From RUG11867 sp964553435 (GTDB lineage Bacteria; Bacillota_I; Bacilli_A; RF39; UBA660), in NCBI GenBank assembly GCA_964553435.1, contig CAZKKM010000020.1, positions 1 through 21,216 of the forward strand: a DNA stretch of 21,216 nt. Direction: 5' to 3'. Below, piece by piece: positions 5,541 through 14,700 of the stretch. The position numbers were made by a program, and so were the translations under genes. Every line of letters begins with the position of its first letter. Position 1 is the first letter of the stretch. Under the pieces are notes generated by a model. That model worked only from the letters and a program-made list of their open reading frames with translations, did no database searches and was not told where the DNA came from.

Positions 5541-6875
5541 TTAACACATTCCTCCTGTATCGGAATTGTTTACTAGAAGATTACCCAAGATAGCTGTCGG
5601 ATTTAATAAGTCTAAGTCTTTTAACGCAAAAGCTTTCTCATATCGAATACATACACACATTCCGAATTCGGGATAACATTCACCTCTTTTTTGCGTACGA
5701 CTGTAGCAAGCATTCTTGATATTTAAATTGTTATATGTGTAGTCTAGTACATAATTGAAACCTATTCCATTGATATAAAAAGTGTTGCTTTTTATATCAT
5801 CTGGTCCCAAAGATGATTCTGAAAAACTATTCTTGATATTGAACTTATCCAATGTCGCACCGATATCCTCCAAATGCATAAATAACCACAGCTGCATCAT
5901 TTTGGTGACTGGACTGCTGCCATCTAATATTCCTTCCATCGGATTGATTGCCTCGGGCATAAAATGACACTCCAATTTTTGTTCATTCATTGCACAAGTA
6001 TAAACCTTATCGTATCTAGAATCCTTCTTGAGTTCGCTCCATAACTTAGCATAGTAATCCTCATCGTCGTTTTCTACGATTATATCTTCGTTGTTTTTGA
6101 TGTTTTTTAACAATTCCTTTTCTTCTTCGTCATTTACATATTCGACCAAGACATAATCTAATTCCTCGATTGCTATATTTTTGTTCGATTTGACAGTCAC
6201 TCCTTTAGAAGTGTCGAATCCTTTACTTTTTGCTAAATTGTAAACCGATTCTACACTTTCTTTGAGAGTTAAACCACTCACCTTCATTTCATCGTACATT
6301 TTCATACAATCGTCATTTAGACAGGCAACACCTTCGACTTTATCATTTTTCAAAGTAAATACCATTTCAGGATTTATTTCGACGAATACGTAGCTCGACC
6401 GGTCCTTATTTAACTCGTTGATCTTTTTGTTTATTTTTTCGGTATTCAATCTCACACATAAACTATTGAATTTAGACCACAATATGCATGCTAAAACGAC
6501 ACACAAGATGACAAACATGACTTTCATAAAAGTTACCTTCGGTTTGACTTCGATGCCCAAAACTCCATATTTTTTTTCATCTGTCTTTGAAAAAGTATCC
6601 CTTAACTTTTCGTAGTCAAACTCTTCTTTTTTCTTTAAACCAAACTTCGATTTTTTGACATTTTTCGCCAAGTCCTCAAAAGTGGGATAACTGTGTATGC
6701 GTTTGACTTTCTTCTTAATTTTTTTCCCAGTTACTCTGTTCGTTAAAATGATTTTATCCTTAGCATGAATGTCAGTTGTTTCTTCCATTTCAGGTAATAG
6801 CAACACTACCTTTTTATTTTTTTTGATACCATTAAAATCCGCATTACTAATTTCTAATCTTTTTAATTTGCCCAT
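5541..6875 (-). CDS. ASCH-like domain / membrane anchor / RsgI-like extracellular domain fusion
   Basis: A 444-residue protein in three parts. Residues about 1-110 are cytoplasmic and look like an ASCH-type small beta-barrel (NADFNGIKKNKKVVLLLP, IILTNRVTGKKIKKKVKRI, SYPTFEDLAKNV, YGVLGIEV). Residues 115-133 span the membrane. Residues 160-228 resemble the extracytoplasmic domain of RsgI-type anti-sigma factors (VFVEINPEMVFTLKNDKVEG, then SGLTLKESVESVYNLAKSKG). The C-terminal part (290-444) is Cys-containing and unrecognised. RsgI proteins normally carry a cytoplasmic sigma-I-binding domain; here that position is taken by an ASCH-like domain and no sigma gene is adjacent. AGAAGG lies 8 nt before the start, and a consensus promoter precedes it. 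Likely an envelope sensor; the signalling output is unknown. Confidence 0.6.
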   Translation of the reverse strand: MGKLKRLEISNADFNGIKKNKKVVLLLPEMEETTDIHAKDKIILTNRVTGKKIKKKVKRIHSYPTFEDLAKNVKKSKFGLKKKEEFDYEKLRDTFSKTDEKKYGVLGIEVKPKVTFMKVMFVILCVVLACILWSKFNSLCVRLNTEKINKKINELNKDRSSYVFVEINPEMVFTLKNDKVEGVACLNDDCMKMYDEMKVSGLTLKESVESVYNLAKSKGFDTSKGVTVKSNKNIAIEELDYVLVEYVNDEEEKELLKNIKNNEDIIVENDDEDYYAKLWSELKKDSRYDKVYTCAMNEQKLECHFMPEAINPMEGILDGSSPVTKMMQLWLFMHLEDIGATLDKFNIKNSFSESSLGPDDIKSNTFYINGIGFNYVLDYTYNNLNIKNACYSRTQKRGECYPEFGMCVCIRYEKAFALKDLDLLNPTAILGNLLVNNSDTGGMC

Positions 6876-6896
6876 AACTAATACCTTCTTGACTTG

Positions 6897-6925
6897 ATTA
6901 TATAGTATAAACTAATAATTGTCAA
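6897..6925 (-). promoter_or_regulatory. Consensus promoter of the ASCH/RsgI-like gene
   Basis: Perfect TTGACA (complement of 6920-6925), 17-nt spacer, and perfect TATAAT (complement of 6897-6902), about 20 nt before the start codon. It predicts strong vegetative-sigma expression with a very short leader. Confidence 0.85.
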
Positions 6926-7098
6926 AAACTTTAACTACGATACATTGAAATTAAAAATCTGACAAAATTAAGATATATATGATAGTAAAAGAAATAAAAA
7001 AGGAAAAATGTTTGCATTCTACCCTTTCTCTTTTCTTACTACTCACAGACATTTTAATTGTAGCAAAAATGAATTTTAAACAACGACAATTCTCATTA

Positions 7099-7407
7099 TC
7101 AATAATCACTACGCGATTTTCTTTGCCACCATTTGCGTGGCGCCATCACGTGAGATTTACCTCGATTTTCTTTTTTTAATTTATCTTCTCGCTCTTTGAC
7201 TATATTCGCCATTTCAACAGCTCTTCTATATTCTTCCTCATCACAAATACAGCATTGGCTTAATGTTACGGTGTTTTTTTCGCCACAATAAGGACATTTA
7301 AAATCGATATATCCTCTAATCAAATCGTTGGTATCCCACCATACATGTGTTACTGGCTCGCGATTGCCGTTACAAGAACAATATACTTTTGCTCTAAAAG
7401 ATGACAT
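7099..7407 (-). CDS. Small zinc-ribbon protein of unknown function
   Basis: A 102-residue protein with clustered cysteines: YCSCNG (residues 9-13), FKCPYCGEKN (37-44) and SQCCICDEEE (50-57). This is a likely two-knuckle zinc-binding fold followed by a charged helix and a basic tail (WWQRKSRSDY). No known family is recognised. The start has a GGGGGA site 8 nt upstream. It has a near-consensus promoter (7438-7465) and lies downstream of ileS, separated from it by a probable terminator. No clear terminator is seen in the AT-rich 120 nt after it. Confidence 0.7.
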   Translation of the reverse strand: MSSFRAKVYCSCNGNREPVTHVWWDTNDLIRGYIDFKCPYCGEKNTVTLSQCCICDEEEYRRAVEMANIVKEREDKLKKENRGKSHVMAPRKWWQRKSRSDY

Positions 7408-7437
7408 AATTTAATTCCCCCTTCAAAATATGCCTCT

Positions 7438-7465
7438 ATTATATACACTTTTTATAAAATGTCAA
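7438..7465 (-). promoter_or_regulatory. Promoter of the zinc-ribbon gene
   Basis: Perfect TTGACA (complement of 7460-7465), 16-nt spacer, and perfect TATAAT (complement of 7438-7443), about 30 nt before the start. Confidence 0.75.
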
Positions 7466-7484
7466 GCCATCTAAGAATTCGATT

Positions 7485-7513
7485 TAAAACCCCGACGAAT
7501 AATTTCGCTAGGG
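7485..7513 (-). terminator. Probable intrinsic terminator of ileS
   Basis: On the minus strand CCC-TA-GCGAA, loop ATTA, TTCGT-C-GGG forms a stem with a small internal loop, followed by GTTTT. It starts 8 nt after the ileS stop. The T run is short. Confidence 0.55.
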
Positions 7514-7520
7514 CTATAAT

Positions 7521-10238
7521 CTATTTTAAAATACTTTGACATCTATGGCACAAGCCGTCTTTAGTCTCATCGACATAGTTCCAGCAACGTTCGCACTTAT
7601 CGCCTTCCGACTTGACAACTTTGACTCCTACTTTGTTCATCATAGGTAACTCTTCTTCCGTCAAGGTTACTTTCGATACGATGAACAATTGATGTAAATA
7701 ATCTCGCAAATCGGAAAGAACTCTAGCATATTCTCCACCTGCATTTATGCTCACTTCTGCTTCTAAACTAGAACCGATAATCTTCTCATTTCTCGCTTCT
7801 TCCAAGGCTTTATTGACATCTTCTTTGACTTCGAAGAACAATTTGAAATCGGCAAGTATCTCATCTTTTCCTTCATACTCGATTATCTCCGGCATGCGCT
7901 CCAAATGAACACTTTTCTCTTTTCCATCCATGTAACTATATACCTCTTCGGAAGTGTAAGGAAGAATCGGTGCCAAAAGCTTGACCAAGTTGCAAAGAAC
8001 GTTATACAAAACAGTCTGAACACTTCTTCTACTCAAAGCATCCTCTTTTTCGATGTAGAGAATATCCTTGGTAAAATCTAAATAGAAATTTGAAAGATCG
8101 AACGAAACGAAATTCGTCGTCAATTTATAGACCTCTTGATAGTTGTATCTTTCATATGCCGAAAGAACATCACTCGTATATTCGTTGAGTCTAACCATCA
8201 TGTATTTGTCATATGGCAACATCTCATCGAAGTCTATCGCATCTTTTTCTACATCGAATCCATTCAAATTTCCGAGTAAGAACTTATACGTATTTCTTAT
8301 CTTGCGATAAGATTCTTTGACCTGTTTTATGATATCTTCGTTGATCGGCATATCTTCGGTGTAGTCGATGCTAGCTGCCCAAAGTCTCAAGATATCGGCC
8401 CCGTGCAACTGGATCAGTTTGAGTGGATCGACCGTATTTCCCAATGATTTGCTCATCTTATTACCATTTCCATCTGTCGTAAATCCATGCGAAATGACAG
8501 TTTTGTAAGGAGCTTTACCATAAACGGCAACTCCCGTAATCAACGACGAATTGAACCAACCGCGATACTGATCTGATCCCTCAAAATATATGTCGGCCGG
8601 ATATGGTAATCCCCTTGCGATCATAGCCCCTGTATGACTCGAACCAGAATCGAACCAAACGTCCATTATATCTTCTTCTTTTTTGAACAATCCATTTGGA
8701 CTGGCTGGATTCGTATAACCTTCTGGCAACAAATCTTTGGCCTCACGTTCGAACCAGATATTGCTGCCCTCTTTCTCGAACAAATCTGCTACATGCATTA
8801 TACAATCGTAATCGAGTATTTCGGAGCCATCTTCGTTGTAGAAAATTGGAAGAGGAACTCCCCAAGCTCTTTGACGAGATATGCACCAATCTCCTCTATC
8901 CTTTATCATATTTCCGAGTCTCGTCTGTCCCCATTCGGGATGCCAAGTTATATTATTGTCTATTTCCTTCAAGATGTCGTCTCTTATCTTATCGATAGAA
9001 CAGAACCACTGAGAAGTTGCTCTGAAGATGACCGGTTTCTTCGTTCTCCAGTCGTGTGGATAACTGTGTGTGATCCATTTCATTTTCAAAAGTACACCCA
9101 TCTCGTCGAGTTTCATCGTGATGGCCTTGTTTGCATCTTCGAAATACATTCCTGCGAACTCTTCGCCGGACTCCTTGTTGAGTTTACCGTCGTCGTCGAC
9201 TCCGAACACCATGTCGAGTCCAAATTTTTTACCTACTTCGAAGTCATCCGCACCGTAGCTCGGAGCTGTATGGACGAGTCCAGTTCCCGAATCCAAAGTG
9301 ACATGATCACCACAAACGACTTTGCCGACTCTCGTGCCAAATACATGATCATATTCGAGACCGACTATTTCGCTTCCCTTGAAAATGCTGATTTCTTTGA
9401 CATCGGACCATTCGAACAGCTCGGTTAAGCTAGTGAGCAATTCTTTTGCAACGACATAATACTTGCCTGCTACTTCGACCTTAACGTAATCGTAAGTTTC
9501 GTTCACACAGATTCCGGTATTGCCCGGTATTGTCCAAGGAGTTGTCGTCCAAATGACCAAATTGTCTCCGGCATTCAGTACACCATTTCCCGTCTTGACA
9601 GGGAATGCTACGTATATGGACGCATCTTTTCTATCTTTATATTCGATTTCTGCCTCGGCCAAAGCTGATTCCGAACTCGGACTCCAATAGACTGGCTTCA
9701 TACCTTTGAAGATGAGTCCTTTTTTGACCATCTCTCCAAACACTCTTATTTGAGAAGCTTCGAATTCCTTTTGGAAAGTGATATAAGGATGTTCCCAGTC
9801 GGCTAAGACGTTCAATTTTTTGAAACCATCCATTTGTCTTTCGACCTGCTTACTTGCAAATTCCCAACACCGTTTTCTAAACTCAACTTTGCTCATGCTC
9901 TTTCGATCTACTCCACTATTCGTGACAGCCTGCTCGGTCGGTAAACCGTGAGTATCCCAACCCGGAATATAAGTGACATTGTATCCACACATGAACTTGT
10001 AACGATTGATAAAATCTTTTATTGTCTTATTGAGAGCATGTCCTACGTGGATATCCCCATTCGCATAAGGAGGTCCGTCGTGTAATACGAAAGGTTTTCC
10101 ATCCTTATTCTTTTCCTTCATCATGTTGTAAAGATCCATTTTTTCCCATTTTTCTCTTTGCAATACCTCATTCTCCGGTAGATTTCCTCTCATCGGAAAC
10201 TCGGTATTCGGCATTTTCAAAGTTTCTTTGTAATCCAT
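7521..10238 (-). CDS. ileS: Isoleucyl-tRNA synthetase
   Basis: A 905-residue class I aminoacyl-tRNA synthetase charging tRNA-Ile in the cytoplasm. HVGH (residues 64-67, in GDIHVGHALNK) is the HIGH motif, preceded by the DGPPYANG signature. KMSKS lies near residue 595. The editing (CP1) domain is between them, with CVNETYDYVKV and GLVHTAPSYGADD visible. The C-terminus carries the bacterial zinc knuckle CERCWNYVDETKDGLCHRC. Length is normal for the bacterial IleRS1 type. The start is ATG at 10238, with AAGGAG 5 nt upstream. A T-box leader with its own promoter controls it by sensing uncharged tRNA-Ile. Confidence 0.98.
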   Translation of the reverse strand: MDYKETLKMPNTEFPMRGNLPENEVLQREKWEKMDLYNMMKEKNKDGKPFVLHDGPPYANGDIHVGHALNKTIKDFINRYKFMCGYNVTYIPGWDTHGLPTEQAVTNSGVDRKSMSKVEFRKRCWEFASKQVERQMDGFKKLNVLADWEHPYITFQKEFEASQIRVFGEMVKKGLIFKGMKPVYWSPSSESALAEAEIEYKDRKDASIYVAFPVKTGNGVLNAGDNLVIWTTTPWTIPGNTGICVNETYDYVKVEVAGKYYVVAKELLTSLTELFEWSDVKEISIFKGSEIVGLEYDHVFGTRVGKVVCGDHVTLDSGTGLVHTAPSYGADDFEVGKKFGLDMVFGVDDDGKLNKESGEEFAGMYFEDANKAITMKLDEMGVLLKMKWITHSYPHDWRTKKPVIFRATSQWFCSIDKIRDDILKEIDNNITWHPEWGQTRLGNMIKDRGDWCISRQRAWGVPLPIFYNEDGSEILDYDCIMHVADLFEKEGSNIWFEREAKDLLPEGYTNPASPNGLFKKEEDIMDVWFDSGSSHTGAMIARGLPYPADIYFEGSDQYRGWFNSSLITGVAVYGKAPYKTVISHGFTTDGNGNKMSKSLGNTVDPLKLIQLHGADILRLWAASIDYTEDMPINEDIIKQVKESYRKIRNTYKFLLGNLNGFDVEKDAIDFDEMLPYDKYMMVRLNEYTSDVLSAYERYNYQEVYKLTTNFVSFDLSNFYLDFTKDILYIEKEDALSRRSVQTVLYNVLCNLVKLLAPILPYTSEEVYSYMDGKEKSVHLERMPEIIEYEGKDEILADFKLFFEVKEDVNKALEEARNEKIIGSSLEAEVSINAGGEYARVLSDLRDYLHQLFIVSKVTLTEEELPMMNKVGVKVVKSEGDKCERCWNYVDETKDGLCHRCQSILK

Positions 10239-10259
10239 AAATTCTCCTTCTTTCTAAAT

Positions 10260-10487
10260 AAAAAAGCTCACAAACTAAAGGACGAGCATTACCCGTGGTA
10301 CCACCTTAATTTGTGAAACTTCATTTCACCTTTTGTTCTCTTAACGTGAGAATAGTCGTCTAAACCTAATATCGGAATAGCACATCGGAAGTGATCCGCA
10401 AATGCAAGTTCATTTGACTCCTCTCACCTATCGAGTCTCTCTGTTAAAACGAACTATCGCCTTGCCGTCTTCGTCTCTTGCTTTATG
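10260..10487 (-). promoter_or_regulatory. T-box riboswitch leader of ileS
   Basis: The minus strand carries the T-box core AGGTGGTACCACGG (complement of 10293-10306), which pairs with the uncharged tRNA acceptor end. CCTTAATTTGTG (10304-10315) and CACAAACTAAAGG (10269-10281) form the competing terminator stem, followed by TTTTTT (10260-10265). Stem I lies upstream. An AUC codon (complement of 10393-10395), within GCGGATCACTTCCG, is a candidate isoleucine specifier, but I assigned it by eye. Uncharged tRNA-Ile should stabilise the antiterminator and allow ileS transcription. Confidence 0.93.
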
Positions 10488-10493
10488 TCTACG

Positions 10494-10523
10494 ATTATAA
10501 ACCTAACATTACATTCTTGTCAA
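10494..10523 (-). promoter_or_regulatory. Promoter of the ileS T-box transcript
   Basis: Perfect TTGACA (complement of 10518-10523), 18-nt spacer, and perfect TATAAT (complement of 10494-10499). It starts 5 nt past the stop codon of the signal peptidase gene. No terminator separates the two genes, so readthrough into the T-box is possible. Confidence 0.8.
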
Positions 10524-10527
10524 GAAG

Positions 10528-11592
10528 TTACTCTCTTCTCTTCAATTCTTTTCTCTTCGGAAGTGGTGCACTGTTCAACTCCACTATATCTCTGTCTTTT
10601 TTGAGAAGTGGAATATCTATCTCCTCTTTCTTTTCTGCCACATCGTTTTTCTTCAATGCAGGCATCGAACTATCTTCCGAAGAAGTTGTCCCCAAATCGG
10701 CATTCACTATGCTGATTATCTCGGTTCTTCCACTGTGATACTCATTGTCCACTACAGTCGGCAATTCGGAAGTATTCTCCTTTATGAGTCCATCTTCTCC
10801 AACTTTCGGTAACTCGACTGTATCGACATTCTCATCCTTTTGAACTCTCTTGTTTATCGCCTTGTTGTTTAATTCCTTCAATGTTACGTTCTTATTTTTG
10901 AGTTCGCGCATTTTCTCATCTTTTATAGCATCTTTCGGACTCTTGACATTATCTATTTGTCCTTTAAGTAAGTACAACTTGAATATTTTCATCACGTCTA
11001 AGATGATGATGATTGCTGCCGGAATGAAGACGACAAAGAACCATCCAATTTTGGTCGCCAAGAACGATTGCAACCTTCCGAGCTGTGGTATTCTTCCCAC
11101 TACTTTTCCGATCAAATTCGTCTGAGTGACCTTTCCTCCATCGGAAGTCGGATTATTATCACCTTTCGTCGTAAGCTGAACCTCACCCGTCGAAGTCTTT
11201 GAAATGCCGACGACTCTATGAGTGACCGTATATCCGTAATTCAAATCCCAACTCGATATAAAAGTTATGACATCTCCTATCTTGATTTTATCTATATCCT
11301 GCTCGACCGCTATGACGACATCGTACACATCTATGTTCGGTTCCATACTACCACTAATGATCGTATACATTCCAAAAGGAGCAGTAAACTCCAATCCCTG
11401 TTTTTCATAGGATTTGATTTTCATATTGAAATAGAACATAGCTGCTCCAATTATCAACAAAATGACCAAAATGATCGAGCATACTACCGACAAAAATTTC
11501 GATACCAATTTAAATAAATAAGTTTGTTTAAAAGCTTTCCACCGTATCTGTACTCCGGAGAACAACTCTGTCATGCTACCCTTTTTATTCAT
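10528..11592 (-). CDS. sipW: SipW-type (S26B) signal peptidase I with a long cytoplasmic tail
   Basis: Type I signal peptidase of the archaeal/ER-like S26B group, which processes SipW-dependent precursors such as TasA. Numbering from an in-frame TTG at 11604, the catalytic serine is Ser86 in IISGSMEPN. His129 in VTHRVVG replaces the lysine of ordinary bacterial enzymes, and Asp149 is in TKGDNNPTSDG. Membrane segments are at about 36-58 and 187-206. The last 150 residues are charged and low in complexity (KEENTS/LPKxxE-like motifs), an unusual extension likely in the cytoplasm. I prefer ATG at 11592, with GGTGA upstream, giving 354 residues. Neighbours are the giant repeat protein upstream and ileS downstream. 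Likely substrate: the TasA-like protein at 443-1975. Confidence 0.85.
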   Translation of the reverse strand: MNKKGSMTELFSGVQIRWKAFKQTYLFKLVSKFLSVVCSIILVILLIIGAAMFYFNMKIKSYEKQGLEFTAPFGMYTIISGSMEPNIDVYDVVIAVEQDIDKIKIGDVITFISSWDLNYGYTVTHRVVGISKTSTGEVQLTTKGDNNPTSDGGKVTQTNLIGKVVGRIPQLGRLQSFLATKIGWFFVVFIPAAIIIILDVMKIFKLYLLKGQIDNVKSPKDAIKDEKMRELKNKNVTLKELNNKAINKRVQKDENVDTVELPKVGEDGLIKENTSELPTVVDNEYHSGRTEIISIVNADLGTTSSEDSSMPALKKNDVAEKKEEIDIPLLKKDRDIVELNSAPLPKRKELKRRE

Positions 11593-11614
11593 ACTGTTCA
11601 CCAATTATAAGTAT

Positions 11615-11643
11615 ATATTAAACTCATTAAAAATACAAGTCAA
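11615..11643 (-). promoter_or_regulatory. Promoter of the signal peptidase gene
   Basis: TTGACT (complement of 11638-11643), 17-nt spacer, and TAATAT (complement of 11615-11620), about 25 nt before the ATG at 11592. Confidence 0.55.
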
Positions 11644-11713
11644 AACTAGAAAAATTAAAAATTTTTATTTCTCATTTTCCTCATTTTAAATCGCAATTTT
11701 TAAATATAAAATC

Positions 11714-11741
11714 GAAAAAAATACAGACGATATTTCGTCTG
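11714..11741 (-). terminator. Intrinsic terminator of the giant repeat gene
   Basis: On the minus strand CAGACGA, loop AATA, TCGTCTG (complement of 11724-11741), then TATTTTTTT. It starts 9 nt after the stop codon at 11751. Confidence 0.85.
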
Positions 11742-11750
11742 CATTATCTT

Positions 11751-14700
11751 TTATCTTTTCAAAACTGAAGTGTCGTCGAACGATACAACTACACTTGCAA
11801 AGAATGATTTGCCCATATCTACATCTTGATTGACACCCGTCTCCAAGAAACGATACTCTACATCGAAATTAGCCGTTTCTCCTGGTCCTATTATTATTTG
11901 ACCGGTAATTGGACCATCCTGTTTAGGCGCTAGAGTCCAATCTTTGACGACATTATTGCCATCTTTGACTATTCTATATTGCAAGTCTTTTCCGACGAAC
12001 GAATTTGTCACATCTTTGAAACTTATGGAGTAAACAACCGATTCGTTCGTTGCATTTTCGACGGTAAACGATTGTGTTCCTTCGAATCCTGGTTTCACAT
12101 CAGTCGCAAAGAAACTTCTATAATAATCGACTTTCAAGAAATAACTCTTTGGTGGTTCCTCCGGTTCGATATATTCTTTTTCTCGCTCGATGAGCACCGT
12201 ATAAGTCTTCTTGATTCCGTTGACAGAAGTCACGATTACCGTCACTCTCGTCGTATCTCCAGTCAAATTAACTGTCCCTATGCCTTCGACTTTTGCCTTA
12301 GGATTTTCCGCTTCGGCTCTCACGGTCACCTTGCTAGTTCCCGAAGGCACTTTTACGACATAACTCGTCTTGTTGCGGTCGAATATAGGATTCATACTGA
12401 AGCCATCGACATCTAAGTTTTTGAGATTCGCATTGTTGATGGCATCGATACAATTATAATCGCACTTGCCGTCGTTGTTCGTATCGCAATTGTAATCGCA
12501 TTTGCCATCTCCATCAGTATCGCAATTGAGGTCGCACTTGCCATCTCCGTTGGTGTCGCAATTGAGATCACACCTACCATCCCCATCGGTATCGATGTTC
12601 GTATCTGGTTTGCCATCTCCATCTGTGTCGCAATTCGTGTCGCATCTACCGTCATCATTTGTATCGCAGTTCAAATCACATTTGCCATCCCCATCGGTAT
12701 CGACATTCATATCTGGTTTGCCGTCCCCATCGGTATCGATATTTGTATCGGGCTTACCATCGTTGTTCGTATCGCAGTTGACCTCGCACTTGCCCGAACC
12801 TGTACCCTGATCTTTTTTATTGTCGTCAGGTTCTCCATCTCCATTTGTATCTATATTGACATCGGGCTTACCATCGTTGTCGACATCGATGTTTGTGTCT
12901 GGTTTGCCATCTCCATCAGTATCGCAATTCAAGTCACATTTGCCATCGTCATCTAAATCCAAATTTATATCTGGGAATCCATCATTGTTTGTATCACAGT
13001 TCAAATCGCACTTGCCATCCCCATCGGTATCTTGTGGAGCCAAATTCTTATCCGGTTTGCCATCATCGTTCGTATCACAATTGAAATCGCATTTGCCATC
13101 TCCGAACTTGTCGATATTCAAATCCGGTTTGCCATCCCCGTTTGTATCACAATTTAAGTCACACTTGCCGTCTCCATCTGTATCGATATTGATATCCGGT
13201 TTGCCATCTTTGTTGGTATCGCAATTGAGATCACATCGACCATCCCCGTCTGTATCACAGTTCAAATCGCACTTGCCGTCTCCATCTTTATCGATGTTCT
13301 TATCCGGTATTCCATCTTTGTTTGTATCACAATTTACATCGCACTTGCCATCTCCATTTGTATCTTTGTTGATATCTCCACAATTTGTGTCGCACTTGCC
13401 ATCGCCATTGGTGTCACATTTGAGATCACATTCCAAATCTTTATCGACATCGAGATTTGTATCAGGTTTACCATCTCCGTCGGTATCGCAGTTCAAATCA
13501 CATTTACCATCGTCGTTTAAATCCAAATTGGTATCTGGGAAACCATCTCCATTTGTATCGCAATTTAAGTCGCACTTGCCGTCTCCATTTGTATCCTTTG
13601 GAGCCAAATTCTTATCTGGTATACCATCTTTGTTTGTATCGCAATTGAAATCGCACTTGCCGTCTCCATTGACATCGAGATTTAAATCCGGTTTTCCATC
13701 CCCGTTTGTATCACAATTGAGGTCGCACCTACCATCTCCATCTGTGTCGATATTCACATCAGGTTTACCATCTTTGTTGGTATCACAATTTAAATCGCAT
13801 TTACCGTCTCCGTTCGTATCGCAATTTAAGTCGCACTTGCCATCCCCATCTAAATCGACATTTTTGTCCGGTATACCATCACCATCTGTGTCGCAATTTT
13901 TGACACATTGTTCCTTATCTTTCAAATTTGCATCCGGCTTGTCGTCGTCATTTTTATCGACACTCACATCTGGTTTACCATCTTTGTCAGTATCTATGTT
14001 GACATCCGGTTTATTATCCCCATCGGTATCGATGTTAGTATCCGGTTTACCATCTCCGTCATTATCTATATTGACGTCCGGTCTACCGTCCCCATTTGTA
14101 TCACAATTTATGTCACACTTGCCATCTCCGTCGGTATCTTGATTGATAGGATTTCTGATTCCTCCATCGTCATCACAAGCGAAGTCGCACATGTAATCTC
14201 CGTTTGTATCTATATTTCTATCGGGTATTCCATCCCCATCGGTATCGCAATTTATGTCACATTTGCCATCCCCATCGCGATCGACAAAGTTATCTGGTTT
14301 GCCATCGTTATTCGTATCGCAATTGAGGTCGCACTTGCCATCCCCATCGGTATCTATATTCAAGTCCGGCTTGCCGTCGCCATTCGTATCACAATTGAGG
14401 TCGCACCTGCCGTCTCCATTTGTATCGCAATTGAGATCGCACTTGCCATCATTATTGCTATCTATATTTCTATCGGGTATTCCATCTCCGTCGGTATCGC
14501 AATTGAGGTCGCACTTGCCGTCTCCATTTGTATCTTTGTTGATCAAGCCACAGTTGACATCGCATTTGCCATCTCCATTTGTATCGCAACTCAACTCACA
14601 CTTCTTATCGTGATTGGTATCGATGTTCAAATCGGCTTTGCCATCCCCGTTCGTATCGCAGTTCAAATCGCATTTGCCATCGTCATCGATATCTAAATTC

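Noticed and set aside
8634..9428. A 264-codon plus-strand frame opposite ileS
   Set aside because: ileS is unambiguous on the minus strand across this stretch; the antisense product has no family features.
12820..14142. Long plus-strand reading frame (440 codons) rich in S, P and V, and several similar ones up to 15044
   Set aside because: It is antisense to the 39-bp coding repeats; a 39-nt period keeps any stop-free antisense phase open. The composition is a mirror of the GAT/AAC/GGC-rich sense codons, and there is no ribosome binding site.
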